This document shows positions 42,417 through 51,160 of a stretch of 56,925 bases of DNA, one piece after another. Below the pieces are notes generated by a model that worked only from the letters and a program-made list of their open reading frames with translations, searched no databases and had not been told where the DNA came from. The DNA is from Paracoccaceae bacterium (GTDB lineage: Bacteria; Pseudomonadota; Alphaproteobacteria; Rhodobacterales; Rhodobacteraceae): positions 1 through 56,925 of the forward strand of contig JAIOJF010000024.1 of the NCBI GenBank assembly GCA_019911965.1, in the 5' to 3' direction. The stretch's first letter is position 1. Each line of letters starts with the position of its first letter. The translations under genes and the position numbers were made by a program.

Positions 42417-43316
42417 ATGCCGCTCAAATGGGACGATCTGAAGGTTTTCCTGGCGGTGGCGCGGCTGGACAGCCTGTCCAATGCCGGCCGCGCCCTGAAG
42501 CTCGACCCAGCCACGGTGGGCCGGCGCATCGCCCGGCTGGAGGAACATCTGGATGTCCGCCTGTTCGTGAAATCGCCGCAGGGCTATGCGCTGACCGAGG
42601 CCGGCCAAGGGCTGGTGGACCATGCCAGCGCCGCCGAACGCGCGGTGATCGCCGCGCAGGAGGAAAACCGCGGCCAGGCCGAGGGCCTGAGCGGCAACAT
42701 CCGCATCGGCGCACCGGACGGGGTGGCGAATTACCTGTTGCCGCAGATCACCGCCGATATCTGCGATGCCAATCCCGGGCTGGAAGTGCAGATCGTGGCC
42801 CTGCCGCGCGTATTCAACCTGTCCAAACGCGAGGCCGACATGGCGATCACCGTATCACCGCCCCAGACCGGGCGGCTGACGGTACAGCGGCTGACCGATT
42901 ACCATCTGCATCTGGCGGCAACCGCCGATTACCTGGCGGCGCATCCACCCATCAAGCGGCGCGAGGACCTGCGCCATCACCGGCTGATCGGCTATATCCC
43001 CGACATGATATTCGACCCGGAACTGGACTACATGGATGTGCTGGGCGAGGGGGCGCGGGCACATCTGACCTCGAATTCCTTTTCGGTACAACTGAACTGG
43101 GCGCGGCGGGGCGCGGGGATCTGCATCATGCATGATTTTGCCATCCCGACATTTCCCGACCTTGTGAAAATCCTGACCGAACAGGTCTCGCTGAAACGCA
43201 GTTTCTACCTGATCCGCCATGCCGATGACCGCCGTGTGGACCGGCTCAACCGCTTTGCCGACCAATTGGCCGAAAAACTGCGGCGCGAGGTGGCGCGGCT
43301 GGAGGCTAATTCTTGA
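42417..43316 (+). CDS. LysR family regulator, divergent from mmsA
   Basis: 299 residues. The HTH is at residues ~5-65 (WDDLKVFLAVARLDSLSNAG, RALKLDPATVGRRIARLEEH), with the effector domain from ~90 (GNIRIGAPDGVANYLLPQIT, LPRVFNLSKREADMAITV). Shared intergenic dyads suggest it controls mmsA, with a valine-pathway intermediate as a plausible effector; that is inference. ATG 42417 is chosen because AAAGGCAGGG precedes it; an in-frame ATG at 42399 would sit on top of the dyad. Confidence 0.88.
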   Translation: MPLKWDDLKVFLAVARLDSLSNAGRALKLDPATVGRRIARLEEHLDVRLFVKSPQGYALTEAGQGLVDHASAAERAVIAAQEENRGQAEGLSGNIRIGAPDGVANYLLPQITADICDANPGLEVQIVALPRVFNLSKREADMAITVSPPQTGRLTVQRLTDYHLHLAATADYLAAHPPIKRREDLRHHRLIGYIPDMIFDPELDYMDVLGEGARAHLTSNSFSVQLNWARRGAGICIMHDFAIPTFPDLVKILTEQVSLKRSFYLIRHADDRRVDRLNRFADQLAEKLRREVARLEANS

Positions 43317-43372
43317 CAGAAACTTGCGCGGCGGTCACTCTGGACGACAAATAATTATCGAATGGGAAGATC

Positions 43373-43807
43373 ATGCTGGTTCAACAAATCCTGAAAAACA
43401 AACCCAGCCAGGCGATCGCGACGATCAAGTCATCGGCCACGGTCTCGCAGGCGGCGCAGTTGCTGGCGGAAAAGCGGATCGGCGCGCTGGTTGTGTCGGA
43501 TGACGGCACCTCGGTGGCCGGCATGTTTTCGGAACGCGACATCGTGCGCGAACTTGGCAATCGCGGCGTTGGCTGCATGAGCGAGTGCATCCGCGACTAC
43601 ATGACAACCGATATCTCGACCTGCACCAAAAGCGACAATGCCGATCAGGTATTGCAGCAGATGACCACCGGGCGGTTCCGCCACCTGCCGGTGATGGAAG
43701 ATGGCAAGATGATCGGCCTGATCTCGATCGGCGACGTGGTGCTGGCACGACTTTCGGAAATGGCGATGGAAAACCAGGCGCTGGAAGGCATGATCAAGGG
43801 GTTCTGA
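43373..43807 (+). CDS. Two-CBS-domain protein
   Basis: 144 residues made up of two CBS modules (~residues 8-65 and 78-135): ATVSQAAQLLAEKRIGALVV, GMFSERDIVRELGNRGVG, and CTKSDNADQVLQQMTTGRFR, HLPVMEDGKMIGLISIGDVV. CBS pairs bind adenosine nucleotides (AMP, ATP, SAM) and act as energy sensors; stand-alone forms usually bind a partner that cannot be named here. The start has GGGAAGATC upstream. It follows lysR by 56 bases in the same direction. The 202 bases after it (43808-44009) show no gene. Confidence 0.9.
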   Translation: MLVQQILKNKPSQAIATIKSSATVSQAAQLLAEKRIGALVVSDDGTSVAGMFSERDIVRELGNRGVGCMSECIRDYMTTDISTCTKSDNADQVLQQMTTGRFRHLPVMEDGKMIGLISIGDVVLARLSEMAMENQALEGMIKGF

Positions 43808-44009
43808 GGGGCCCGGAACCGGCCAGCCTGGGATGCCCGGATTCCCGGTGTTCCCTTGTTTCCGGAGATCCGAAACGCCGCGACGATAGCCAGCCGAGCA
43901 TTCGGCATCCGGTCACCCCTCGGGCCATTGCCCGTCGTTCCCGTTCCCCCGGCTTGCTTTCCAGCACCGCCCGCGATAGCTGTCTGGCGAACCATGAACG
44001 AGGAATGCC

Positions 44010-45137
44010 ATGCCAGCCCTGCTGCCCGATATCGATCCCGATGGATTGCTCGAATTTTCGGTCGTCTTCACCGACCGCTCGCTGAATCACATGTCCAAAA
44101 GCTTTCAGGGCGTGATGCGCGATATCTCCGCCGTGCTGAAGGAGGTCTACAACGCCGATCACGTCGCCCTGGTTCCCGGCGGCGGCACCTACGCGATGGA
44201 GGCGGTGGCCCGCCAACTGGCCACCGGCAGCAAGGCATTGGTGATCCGCAACGGCTTCTTCTCCTACCGCTGGAGCCAGATCCTCGACATGGGCGCAATC
44301 CCGGCGGAAACGACCGTGATGAAGGCCCGGCGCAGCGGCAACGCCAACACCGCCCCCTTCGCGCCCGCCCCGATTGCCGAGGTGACCGCCAAAATCGCCG
44401 CCGAAGCCCCGGGGGTCGTGTTCGCACCGCATGTGGAAACCGCCAGCGGCATGATCCTGCCGGATGATTACCTGAAGGCGGTGGCCGATGCGGTGCATGC
44501 GGTCGGCGGCTTGTTCGTGCTGGATTGCATCGCCTCGGGCTGTGCCTGGGTCGACATGAAGGCGCTGGGCGTCGATGTGCTGATCTCGGCCCCGCAGAAA
44601 GGGTGGAGCGCCTCGCCCTCTGCCGGCATGGTGATGCTGAACGACGCGGCCAGGGCGCGGGTTGAAGCGAACAATTCAACCTCGTTCGCGATTGATCTGA
44701 AGAAATGGCTGGCGATCATGCAGGCCTATGAAAACGGCGGCCATGCCTATCACGCCACCATGCCTACCGATGCGCTGAGCCGCTTGCGCGACATCATGCT
44801 GGAAACAAAGGCTTACGGCTTTGACAGGTTGCGCGATGCGCAATGGGAGCTGGGCACCAAGGTACGCGCGGCGCTGGCGGCGCGGGGCCTGAAATCGGTG
44901 GCCGCGGATGGCTTCGGCGCGCCCGGCGTGGTGGTCTCCTATACCAGCGATCCCGGCCTGCAGAACGGCAGCAAATTCGCCGCTGAAGGCGTGCAGATCG
45001 CCGCCGGTGTGCCGCTGATGTGCGACGAGGGCGATGATTATTCCAGCTTCCGGCTGGGCCTGTTCGGCCTCGACAAGCTGCAGGATGTTGATGCGGCACT
45101 GGCGCGGCTGGAGGCGGCGCTGGACAAGGTGCTTTAG
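44010..45137 (+). CDS. Class V aminotransferase (alanine-glyoxylate/serine-type)
   Basis: 375 residues, PLP-dependent. The fold type I, class V pattern is clear: DHVALVPGGGTYAMEAVARQ near the N-terminus, GGLFVLDCIASGCAWVDMKA with the PLP-ring Asp, and VLISAPQKGWSASPSAGMVM with the Schiff-base Lys. Close relatives are annotated as alanine-glyoxylate, serine-glyoxylate or aminoethylphosphonate-type aminotransferases, so the exact amino donor is uncertain. It stands alone; its stop overlaps the stop of the convergent monooxygenase gene by four bases. Confidence 0.85.
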   Translation: MPALLPDIDPDGLLEFSVVFTDRSLNHMSKSFQGVMRDISAVLKEVYNADHVALVPGGGTYAMEAVARQLATGSKALVIRNGFFSYRWSQILDMGAIPAETTVMKARRSGNANTAPFAPAPIAEVTAKIAAEAPGVVFAPHVETASGMILPDDYLKAVADAVHAVGGLFVLDCIASGCAWVDMKALGVDVLISAPQKGWSASPSAGMVMLNDAARARVEANNSTSFAIDLKKWLAIMQAYENGGHAYHATMPTDALSRLRDIMLETKAYGFDRLRDAQWELGTKVRAALAARGLKSVAADGFGAPGVVVSYTSDPGLQNGSKFAAEGVQIAAGVPLMCDEGDDYSSFRLGLFGLDKLQDVDAALARLEAALDKVL

Positions 45138-46333
45138 ACAGCGCCAAGCCCGGCGCGCATCACCGCGTGGCGCAGGGGGCGGACATCGTAGAGCGTCTTC
45201 AGGCCGAAACGCCTGAGGTCGCGCAGCATCGGGTTTTCCGCCATCGCGGCGCGGTTCAGAAGGTCAATGCCGGTCACCCGCAACCTGATATCCAGCCAGC
45301 GCGCCCGCTGGTAGCGATCCAGCATAGCCGCGCTGCCAAGATCACCCGGCGCTGCGATCGCCAGGTCCAGCAACTCACGGATATCGGCGAGACTCATGTT
45401 CAATCCCTGCGCGCCGATTGGCGGCACGACATGCGCGGCCTCGCCGATCAGGGCGCTGCGCTGGCCGCTCAGGCGGTGGGCGTGCTGGCTGATGATCGGC
45501 CAGACGCTGCGCCGACCGATCAGCTTCAGCGGTCCGAACAGATTTGCCGAACGCTCGGTGATCGCGGCCTCGAATGCCGCCACCGGCAGCGCCTGCAATT
45601 CAGCGACACGCGGGCCGGTCTCCATCCAGACGATGGCCGAGCGCGGGCGGCCGTCCAGATCGGGCAGCGGTACGAAGGTGAACGGCCCGCCGGTGCGGTG
45701 AATCTCGGTCGAGACATTGTTGTGCGGCTTGCCGTGCTGTACCGAAAACGCCAGCGCCTTCTGGCCATAGCGCCAGGTTGTGACACCGATGCCAAGCTGG
45801 CGGCGGATATCCGAGTTGCGCCCGTCCGCCGCGACCAGTAACCGGCAGCGCTGCGCGGTGCCGTCGGACAAGCCCAGCAGGGCCTCGCCCTCGCGGGTGG
45901 TCAGGGTCGTTGTTGCAGTCCCCGGGCGGAAGGTGACGCGCGGCAATTCGGCAATCCGCGCCAGCAATTCACGGCGAAGCAGCCAGTTGGGGAAATTCCA
46001 GCCGAACGGGGCCTCGGAAATATCGGAGGCATCGAAATCGGCGATATCGCGGGCATCATGGCTTTCACCGCCGGCATCGACAATCCGCATCACCTGCAGC
46101 GGTGCGGCATGCGGGGCCAGCCGGTCCCACAATCCGGCGCGTTCCAGCAGCGTCCGTGCCGGTTGCAAAAAGGCGGTGGTTCTGAGATCGGCCCCGGCCT
46201 CGCCCTCATCGGTGACCGGAGGGGCCGGATCGACGCAGAGCACCGAGAACCCCGCCGTACCAAAGGCGCAAGCCGCGGTCAGCCCGGCGATACCGCCGCC
46301 GGAAATCAGGATATCGGTATCGGTCTTGCGCAT
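45134..46333 (-). CDS. FAD-dependent UbiH/UbiF/UbiL-type hydroxylase
   Basis: 399 residues. The N-terminal FAD loop reads DILISGGGIAGLTAACAFGT; LLVAADGRNSDIRRQLGI is the DG motif; and SALIGEAAHVVPPIGAQGLN, then MSLADIRELLDLA, is the GD motif of ubiquinone monooxygenases (canonical GDAAH is GEAAH here). Such enzymes hydroxylate the ubiquinone ring in the membrane-bound Coq complex. Which ring position cannot be read from sequence. ATG 46333 has only a weak ribosome site. It faces the aminotransferase, overlapping at the stop codons, and follows the HAD gene by 39 bases in the same direction. Confidence 0.88.
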   Translation of the reverse strand: MRKTDTDILISGGGIAGLTAACAFGTAGFSVLCVDPAPPVTDEGEAGADLRTTAFLQPARTLLERAGLWDRLAPHAAPLQVMRIVDAGGESHDARDIADFDASDISEAPFGWNFPNWLLRRELLARIAELPRVTFRPGTATTTLTTREGEALLGLSDGTAQRCRLLVAADGRNSDIRRQLGIGVTTWRYGQKALAFSVQHGKPHNNVSTEIHRTGGPFTFVPLPDLDGRPRSAIVWMETGPRVAELQALPVAAFEAAITERSANLFGPLKLIGRRSVWPIISQHAHRLSGQRSALIGEAAHVVPPIGAQGLNMSLADIRELLDLAIAAPGDLGSAAMLDRYQRARWLDIRLRVTGIDLLNRAAMAENPMLRDLRRFGLKTLYDVRPLRHAVMRAGLGAV

Positions 46334-46372
46334 GGATTAAGGATTACCTGCAAGTGGAAGGCGGCGAAAGGG

Positions 46373-47023
46373 TCAGTCGGTCAGCCGCGACAGAAAGGCC
46401 GACAGATCATCGGTCTGGTGGTGGATATGGTCCTGCCGGTCGCCGTGTTCCGGGCCGACCAGCACGCAGGCCATGCCCATCTCGTGCGGCGCCAGCAGGT
46501 TGCGGTGATCGTCCTCGAACATCGCGGCTCTTGCGGGATCCAGCCCGTCGGCGGCGAATATCGTCTCGAAGGCGGCGCGTTCGGGCTTGGGACGGAACCC
46601 GGCATGTTCAACGCCATAGACCGCATCGAAAATCCCTGACAGGCCGCGCGCCTCGGTCACCCGTTCGGCATGGATTTGCGGCCCGTTGGTATAGATCACC
46701 TTGCGCCCGGGCAGCGCCATGATGCGTGCGCGCAGGTCGGGATCGGGGCGCAACCGGTCCAGCGAAATGTCGTGGACATGATCGAGATAGGGCGCGGGAT
46801 CGACATCATGTTCGCGCATCAGCCCGGCCAGGGTGGTGCCGTAGGTGTGCCAGTAATGCTTGCGCAGATGATCGGCGCGGGCGCGATCGACGCCAAGGGC
46901 CTGCATCACGTAATCGGTCATCCGCACTTCGATCTGGTCGAACAGCCGGGCGGAGACCGGATAAAGCGTGTTATCCAGATCGAATACCCAGGCGCGGACA
47001 TGTGTGAAGGCGTTTCTGACCAT
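46373..47023 (-). CDS. HAD-family pyrimidine 5'-nucleotidase (SDT1-like)
   Basis: 216 residues. HAD motif I is WVFDLDNTLYPVSARLFDQI (nucleophile Asp and acid/base Asp, with the LYP typical of the SDT1/pyrimidine 5'-nucleotidase subgroup). Motif II is KVIYTNGPQIHAERV, motif III is the Lys in AGFRPKPERAAFETIF, and motif IV is AAMFEDDHRNLLAPHEMGM. The subgroup dephosphorylates UMP/CMP-type monophosphates, though activities are broad. It is divergent from the GntR gene; the 133-base gap shows no clear operator. Confidence 0.88.
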   Translation of the reverse strand: MVRNAFTHVRAWVFDLDNTLYPVSARLFDQIEVRMTDYVMQALGVDRARADHLRKHYWHTYGTTLAGLMREHDVDPAPYLDHVHDISLDRLRPDPDLRARIMALPGRKVIYTNGPQIHAERVTEARGLSGIFDAVYGVEHAGFRPKPERAAFETIFAADGLDPARAAMFEDDHRNLLAPHEMGMACVLVGPEHGDRQDHIHHQTDDLSAFLSRLTD

Positions 47024-47156
47024 GCCCCGAAGCTACGAAACCCCGGCCCGGGTGGAAAGCGGAATTGCTTGCCAATCCCGCCCGCCCGGGCGCATTTGCT
47101 TGAATGACGGCGCGATCTGGCTTTTAGTGTGGACCATCGCATACCGGGAGAGGGAC

Positions 47157-47822
47157 ATGTCGGCACCGAAGGAAGCCCAGAAAGATGCCTATGCGCTGAT
47201 TCTGGACGCGATTGATACCGGGCTTTACGTTCCCGGCGACCGGCTGGTGGAAAGCGAGCTGGCGGATCGCTTCGGCGTGTCGCGCACCCCGATCCGCGAG
47301 GCGCTGCAGCGGCTGGAAACCCAATCCATGCTGACCCGCACCGGGCGCAGCCTGATCGTGGCGTCGCTGGATCACAACCAGTTGGCGGAACTCTATGTCG
47401 TGCGTTCGGAACTGGAGGGGCTGGCGGCCAGGCTGGCGGCGCAGCATGCCAGCCCGGAAGAGGTGCGGGTGCTTTACGGCATGGTCGACCACGATATGGG
47501 GCTGGTCGACGATCCGCAGCGCCTCAGCCGGGCGAACCGGCGGTTTCACAAGCAGCTTCATCTGGCCAGCCACAACCGCTACCTGATCGACCAGCTCGAT
47601 CTGGTGCATCGCTCGATGGCGCTTCTGGCCACGACATCGCTGGCCGCCGACGGGCGCGGCGTGCAGGCGCTGGAGGAACACCGCGCCATCGTGCGTGCCA
47701 TCGAGGCAAGCGATGGCGATGCCGCCGCCGAGGCCCTGAAGCGCCACCTGTCCTTTGCCTTTGAAACCCGGCTCAAACTCGATGCCGGCGAGGTGGCGGC
47801 GAAAGGCTCGGCGCGGCGCTAG
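47157..47822 (+). CDS. GntR family regulator (FadR/FCD subfamily)
   Basis: 221 residues. The N-terminal winged HTH is textbook GntR: GLYVPGDRLVESELADRFGV, SRTPIREALQRLETQ. The C-terminal FCD domain shows LAELYVVRSELEGLAARLAA, NRRFHKQLHLASHNRYLIDQ and a late EEHRAIVRAIEASDGDAAAE, with the His/Asp metal-binding positions of the family. Ligands are usually carboxylic acids. ATG 47157 follows GGGAGAGGG; the frame extending upstream to 46968 is rejected. Its last 50 bases overlap the 3' end of the convergent glycosyltransferase gene. Confidence 0.92.
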   Translation: MSAPKEAQKDAYALILDAIDTGLYVPGDRLVESELADRFGVSRTPIREALQRLETQSMLTRTGRSLIVASLDHNQLAELYVVRSELEGLAARLAAQHASPEEVRVLYGMVDHDMGLVDDPQRLSRANRRFHKQLHLASHNRYLIDQLDLVHRSMALLATTSLAADGRGVQALEEHRAIVRAIEASDGDAAAEALKRHLSFAFETRLKLDAGEVAAKGSARR

Positions 47823-49710
47823 TGCCGGCAGGCTCGGCGCTGATGCCGTGATTGGTCTTGTCCCAGTAGAACGGCGCCAGCAGCAATTCATAGAGCGCCT
47901 TGAAGGCCGCCGCGGTGCCCAGCGGCCAGTAGAACGGCATCGTCAGCACCCAAGGTAACAGGTGCCGGTGATCGCGCCCCGATACCGCCACGAAGCCAAG
48001 CACCGCCATCAGCCCTTCGGACAGAAGATAGGCCGTGGCCATCAGCGTCCAGGCACTGGCGGGCAGGTAGCCGACAAATTCCGGCCGGAACCCGAAGGCG
48101 ATCAGCCAGAACGACCAGATCGCCGGGGCCAGCAGGAAATTCGACAAGGTTCCCAGCAGGATGATGTGGAAGGTCAGAAAGCCCCTTGGCCCCAGATCGC
48201 GCCATAATGTCCGGGGTTTGCGGATATGTGTGATCCAGGTCATCGCATAGCCCTTCAGCCAGCGCGAACGCTGCTTGATCCAGGGCAGGACATGGCAATT
48301 GGCTTCCTCGAAGGTGGTGGTCGGCTCGAAGGCGCAGCGATAGCCCGCGCGTGCCAGCCGCATGCCCAGATCGGCATCCTCGGTGACGTTATGGGCATCC
48401 CAGCCGCCGAGGGCTTCAAGCGCGTCGCGCCGAAAGAACACGCCGGTGCCGCCCAGGGGAACCGGCAGGCGCATCCGCTCCACCCCCTGCAGGACCAGAC
48501 GGAACCAGACCGCGTATTCGATGGAAAAGCACCGCGCCAGCCAGTTCTGCCGGGGATTGTAGTAGTCCAGATAGCCCTGAATGCAGGCCACTTCCGGCCC
48601 TTCGCGCAAAAAACGCGCAACCATGCGCGATATCTGGTCGGGTTCCGGCGCGTCTTCGGCATCGTAAATGCCAATAATCTCGCCCCGGCAGAAATCCAGC
48701 GCATAGTTCATTGCCCGAGGCTTGGTCTTGAGGTTCGACGCGGGCACCGCGATCACCCTGATCCAGTGCGGCAAGTGCAGGTCTGCGGCGGCAGCCAGTG
48801 TCTCGCTGTCGCTGGCTTCCAGCACCAGGCAGATATCCAGAAGCTCCTTGGGATAATCAAGCCGTTGCAGCCGCTGGACCAGCATCGGCAGCATCGCCGC
48901 CTCGCGGTAAAGCGGCACCAGCACCGATACCGCGGGCAGCGCCGCGCAATGCGCCAGCGTGGCGCGGATGTCAGGCGCGGGCGCGGACCGGGCGAGCCAG
49001 GTCCGCCCCTGCTGGTAGAGCGCGGTCAGCCGCAGCAGGCTCATCGCGGCGAGGTTGAGCATCAGCCAGAGATATAACAGCCAGATCGCGGTGGTGGGGA
49101 AGGTGATACCGGCGGCAACCAGCGCCACCATGATCGCCAGCACCAGCGGCCGGCGCAGCGGTCTGGCCCAGCTTCGGCAGCTCAGCTCTGCCGGGCAGCG
49201 CTGCTCGGCCTGTGCCGACAGCGTGTCGGCATTGGCCAGGCTGATATGGCGTTCGATCATGCCAAGGGGCGCGATTGCCGGGCGTGCATCGGCCCAGAGG
49301 GCGGGCAGATGGCGGCGAATTTCGCCAAAGCGTCCGGGCTCGGAAACCGCGATGAAAATCGTGCCGCCCAGTTGCCGCCACGGTACTGCGCCGAGCGCCA
49401 GGCAGGTTTCGGGCGGCATCAGGCGGGCAAGATGCGGATCCGGCGGCATCCGGTCCAGATCCGCCATCGGCGCGGCGAATTGCTGCGACAGCGCCGCCGT
49501 CAGACCGGCCTCGCCAATCAGATCGTCGACCATCAGGATGCGCCCCAGCGGCACGCCGGTCTGGCGCTGGCGAACCATTGCGGCGATCAGATCGCCCCCC
49601 TCCAGCCAGCCGCGATCCTGAAGGATTTCCCCCAGCCGCCTTGGATCGGCGCGCGCCGTGCCGATAACCTCGGGCATCGGATCGGCAAGTCTGAGGACAG
49701 GCAGCGTCAT
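47773..49710 (-). CDS. Membrane glycosyltransferase (GT2) with N-terminal MshEN-like c-di-GMP domain
   Basis: 645 residues. Residues 25-48 and 54-77 form two copies of the MshEN 24-residue motif: RLGEILQDRGWL...LIAAMVRQ and PLGRILMVDDLI...LTAALSQQ. MshEN is an established c-di-GMP receptor domain, found in type II secretion/pilus ATPases and in some glycosyltransferases. The second motif lacks its first Arg. After two helices (~190-230) comes the GT2 catalytic domain: VSVLVPLYREAAML, YDAEDAPEPDQ (DxD, ~350), VTEDADLGMRLARAGY (TED, ~441) and IKQRSRWLKGYAMTW (~480), then about four C-terminal helices. The layout suits polysaccharide synthesis and export at the inner membrane. A CtrA box lies 58 bases before the start. 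The 3' end overlaps gntR by 50 bases. Confidence 0.88.
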   Translation of the reverse strand: MTLPVLRLADPMPEVIGTARADPRRLGEILQDRGWLEGGDLIAAMVRQRQTGVPLGRILMVDDLIGEAGLTAALSQQFAAPMADLDRMPPDPHLARLMPPETCLALGAVPWRQLGGTIFIAVSEPGRFGEIRRHLPALWADARPAIAPLGMIERHISLANADTLSAQAEQRCPAELSCRSWARPLRRPLVLAIMVALVAAGITFPTTAIWLLYLWLMLNLAAMSLLRLTALYQQGRTWLARSAPAPDIRATLAHCAALPAVSVLVPLYREAAMLPMLVQRLQRLDYPKELLDICLVLEASDSETLAAAADLHLPHWIRVIAVPASNLKTKPRAMNYALDFCRGEIIGIYDAEDAPEPDQISRMVARFLREGPEVACIQGYLDYYNPRQNWLARCFSIEYAVWFRLVLQGVERMRLPVPLGGTGVFFRRDALEALGGWDAHNVTEDADLGMRLARAGYRCAFEPTTTFEEANCHVLPWIKQRSRWLKGYAMTWITHIRKPRTLWRDLGPRGFLTFHIILLGTLSNFLLAPAIWSFWLIAFGFRPEFVGYLPASAWTLMATAYLLSEGLMAVLGFVAVSGRDHRHLLPWVLTMPFYWPLGTAAAFKALYELLLAPFYWDKTNHGISAEPAGTSAAPSLSPPPRRHRV

Positions 49711-49768
49711 GAGGCTTTCGGCATGAGTAACCGCGTTCGCGCGGTGCCCTCAGCCTTGGCCGGGCCGG

Positions 49769-49783
49769 TTAACAAATGGTTAA
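49769..49783 (-). promoter_or_regulatory. CtrA box upstream of the MshEN glycosyltransferase
   Basis: On the minus strand the sequence is TTAACCATTTGTTAA followed by C, a perfect TTAA-N7-TTAA with the TTAACCAT half-site typical of CtrA, the alphaproteobacterial cell-cycle and motility regulator. It lies in the 86-base gap between carA and the glycosyltransferase, 58 bases before the latter's ATG. Confidence 0.75.
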
Positions 49784-49796
49784 GCGATGACGCGCG

Positions 49797-50960
49797 TCAG
49801 CCCGCCTGTTGCATCGACGCTACGAAGCGCTCGAACAGGTAATAGCTGTCCTGCGGGCCGGGGCTGGCCTCGGGGTGCTGCTGGACGGAAAAGACCGGGC
49901 GGTCCTGCATTCGGATACCGCAATTGGAGCCGTCAAACAGGCTGACATGGGTTTCGATCACGCCATCTGGCAGGCTGTCGGCATCGACCGCGAAACCGTG
50001 ATTCATCGAGGTGATCTCGACCTTGCCGGTGGCCAGTTCCTTGACCGGGTGGTTCGCGCCGTGATGGCCGTGGTTCATCTTCAGCGTCTTGCCGCCCAGC
50101 GCCAGCGCCAGCATCTGATGACCAAGGCAGATGCCGAAGACCGGCAGGTTGGTACGTTCCAGGATTTCGCGGATCATCGGCACCGCATAGGCACCGGTTG
50201 CCGCCGGATCGCCCGGCCCGTTCGACAGGAACACGCCGTCGGGATCATGCGCCAGAACCTCGTCCGCCGTGGCGCTGGCCGGCAGCACGATCACGTCGCA
50301 GCCGGCACTGGCAAGGCAGCGCAGGATATTGCGCTTGGCACCGTAATCCACCGCCACCACCTTGTGGCCCGGCGTGGTGCGGCGCGAATAGCCTTCGGGC
50401 CAGGCCCAGCGCATTTCATCCCAGCGATAGGATTGCGCGCAGGTGACATCCTTGGCCAGGTCAAGCCCCTCCAGCCCGGGAAAGGCGCGGGCCCTGGCAA
50501 CCAGCGCCGCCAGGTCGAAATTGCCGTCCGGGTCATGCGCGATGGCGACATGCGGTGCGCCCTGCTGACGGATGGCGCGGGTCAGCCGGCGGGTATCGAC
50601 CCCGCCGACGCCGATACGGCCATGCCGGGCCAGCCAGTCGGTCAGGCGTTCGCTATTGCGCCAGTTCGACGGCGCGGTCGGGTCCCATTTCACCACCATG
50701 CCACGGGCAACCGGGTGGGTGGCCTCGTCATCTTCTGCATTGGTGCCGGTATTGCCGATATGCGGGAAAGTGAAGGTCACGACCTGTCCGGCATAGCTGG
50801 GATCGGTCATGATTTCCTGGTAACCGGTCATCGCGGTGTTGAAGCACAATTCCGCCTCGGCCCCGCCGGTGGCCCCGAAGCCTTTGCCATAGAACGCGGT
50901 TCCGTCCGCCAGAACGACGCAACCCGTTGGTTTTGCGGGGGAATTGGAAGTATCGGACAT
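49797..50960 (-). CDS. carA: Carbamoyl-phosphate synthase small subunit
   Basis: 387 residues. It supplies ammonia from glutamine to CarB for carbamoyl phosphate, feeding arginine and pyrimidine synthesis. The N-terminal domain shows CVVLADGTAFYGKGFGATG, FNTAMTGYQEIMTDPSYAGQ, and IGVGGVDTRRLTRAIRQQG; the class I amidotransferase domain has VFLSNGPGDP, PVFGICLGHQMLALALGG with the Cys nucleophile, and FSVQQHPEASPGPQDS with His and Glu. ATG 50960 has GGGAAATCC upstream; the frame further upstream has no similarity. carB is not in the window. It is divergent from yqeY, a common alphaproteobacterial arrangement. Confidence 0.97.
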   Translation of the reverse strand: MSDTSNSPAKPTGCVVLADGTAFYGKGFGATGGAEAELCFNTAMTGYQEIMTDPSYAGQVVTFTFPHIGNTGTNAEDDEATHPVARGMVVKWDPTAPSNWRNSERLTDWLARHGRIGVGGVDTRRLTRAIRQQGAPHVAIAHDPDGNFDLAALVARARAFPGLEGLDLAKDVTCAQSYRWDEMRWAWPEGYSRRTTPGHKVVAVDYGAKRNILRCLASAGCDVIVLPASATADEVLAHDPDGVFLSNGPGDPAATGAYAVPMIREILERTNLPVFGICLGHQMLALALGGKTLKMNHGHHGANHPVKELATGKVEITSMNHGFAVDADSLPDGVIETHVSLFDGSNCGIRMQDRPVFSVQQHPEASPGPQDSYYLFERFVASMQQAG

Positions 50961-51000
50961 GCAGGATTTCCCGGACTCGGGCAAGTGTGGTTCGGGGCGG

Positions 51001-51029
51001 AACCTAAGGTCTGGCCGGGGCAGGGTCAA
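51001..51029 (-). promoter_or_regulatory. Sigma70-type promoter of carA
   Basis: On the minus strand TTGACC (51029-51024) and TAGGTT (51006-51001) are separated by 17 bases. The predicted start is near 50994, about 34 bases before the carA ATG. Confidence 0.65.
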
Positions 51030-51087
51030 GGGAAAAGGAAATTTACAAAGCCGTGCGATATCAGCAGCTTGGCTTTCAACACCGCCA

Positions 51088-51116
51088 TTGTCACAGGCCT
51101 GGTCCAGGGTTATTGT
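51088..51116 (+). promoter_or_regulatory. Sigma70-type promoter of yqeY
   Basis: TTGTCA (51088-51093), 17 bases, TATTGT (51111-51116), with a start near 51123 and the yqeY ATG at 51161. It is back to back with the carA promoter, 58 bases apart. Confidence 0.6.
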
Positions 51117-51160
51117 CGGACCCCGACCGACAGGTCTTGAAGCGGCAAAGGGTCTTCGGA

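Noticed and set aside
49711-49796. Terminator for carA in the gap before the glycosyltransferase
   Set aside because: The GC dyads there are short and lack a T-run; the clear feature is the CtrA box.
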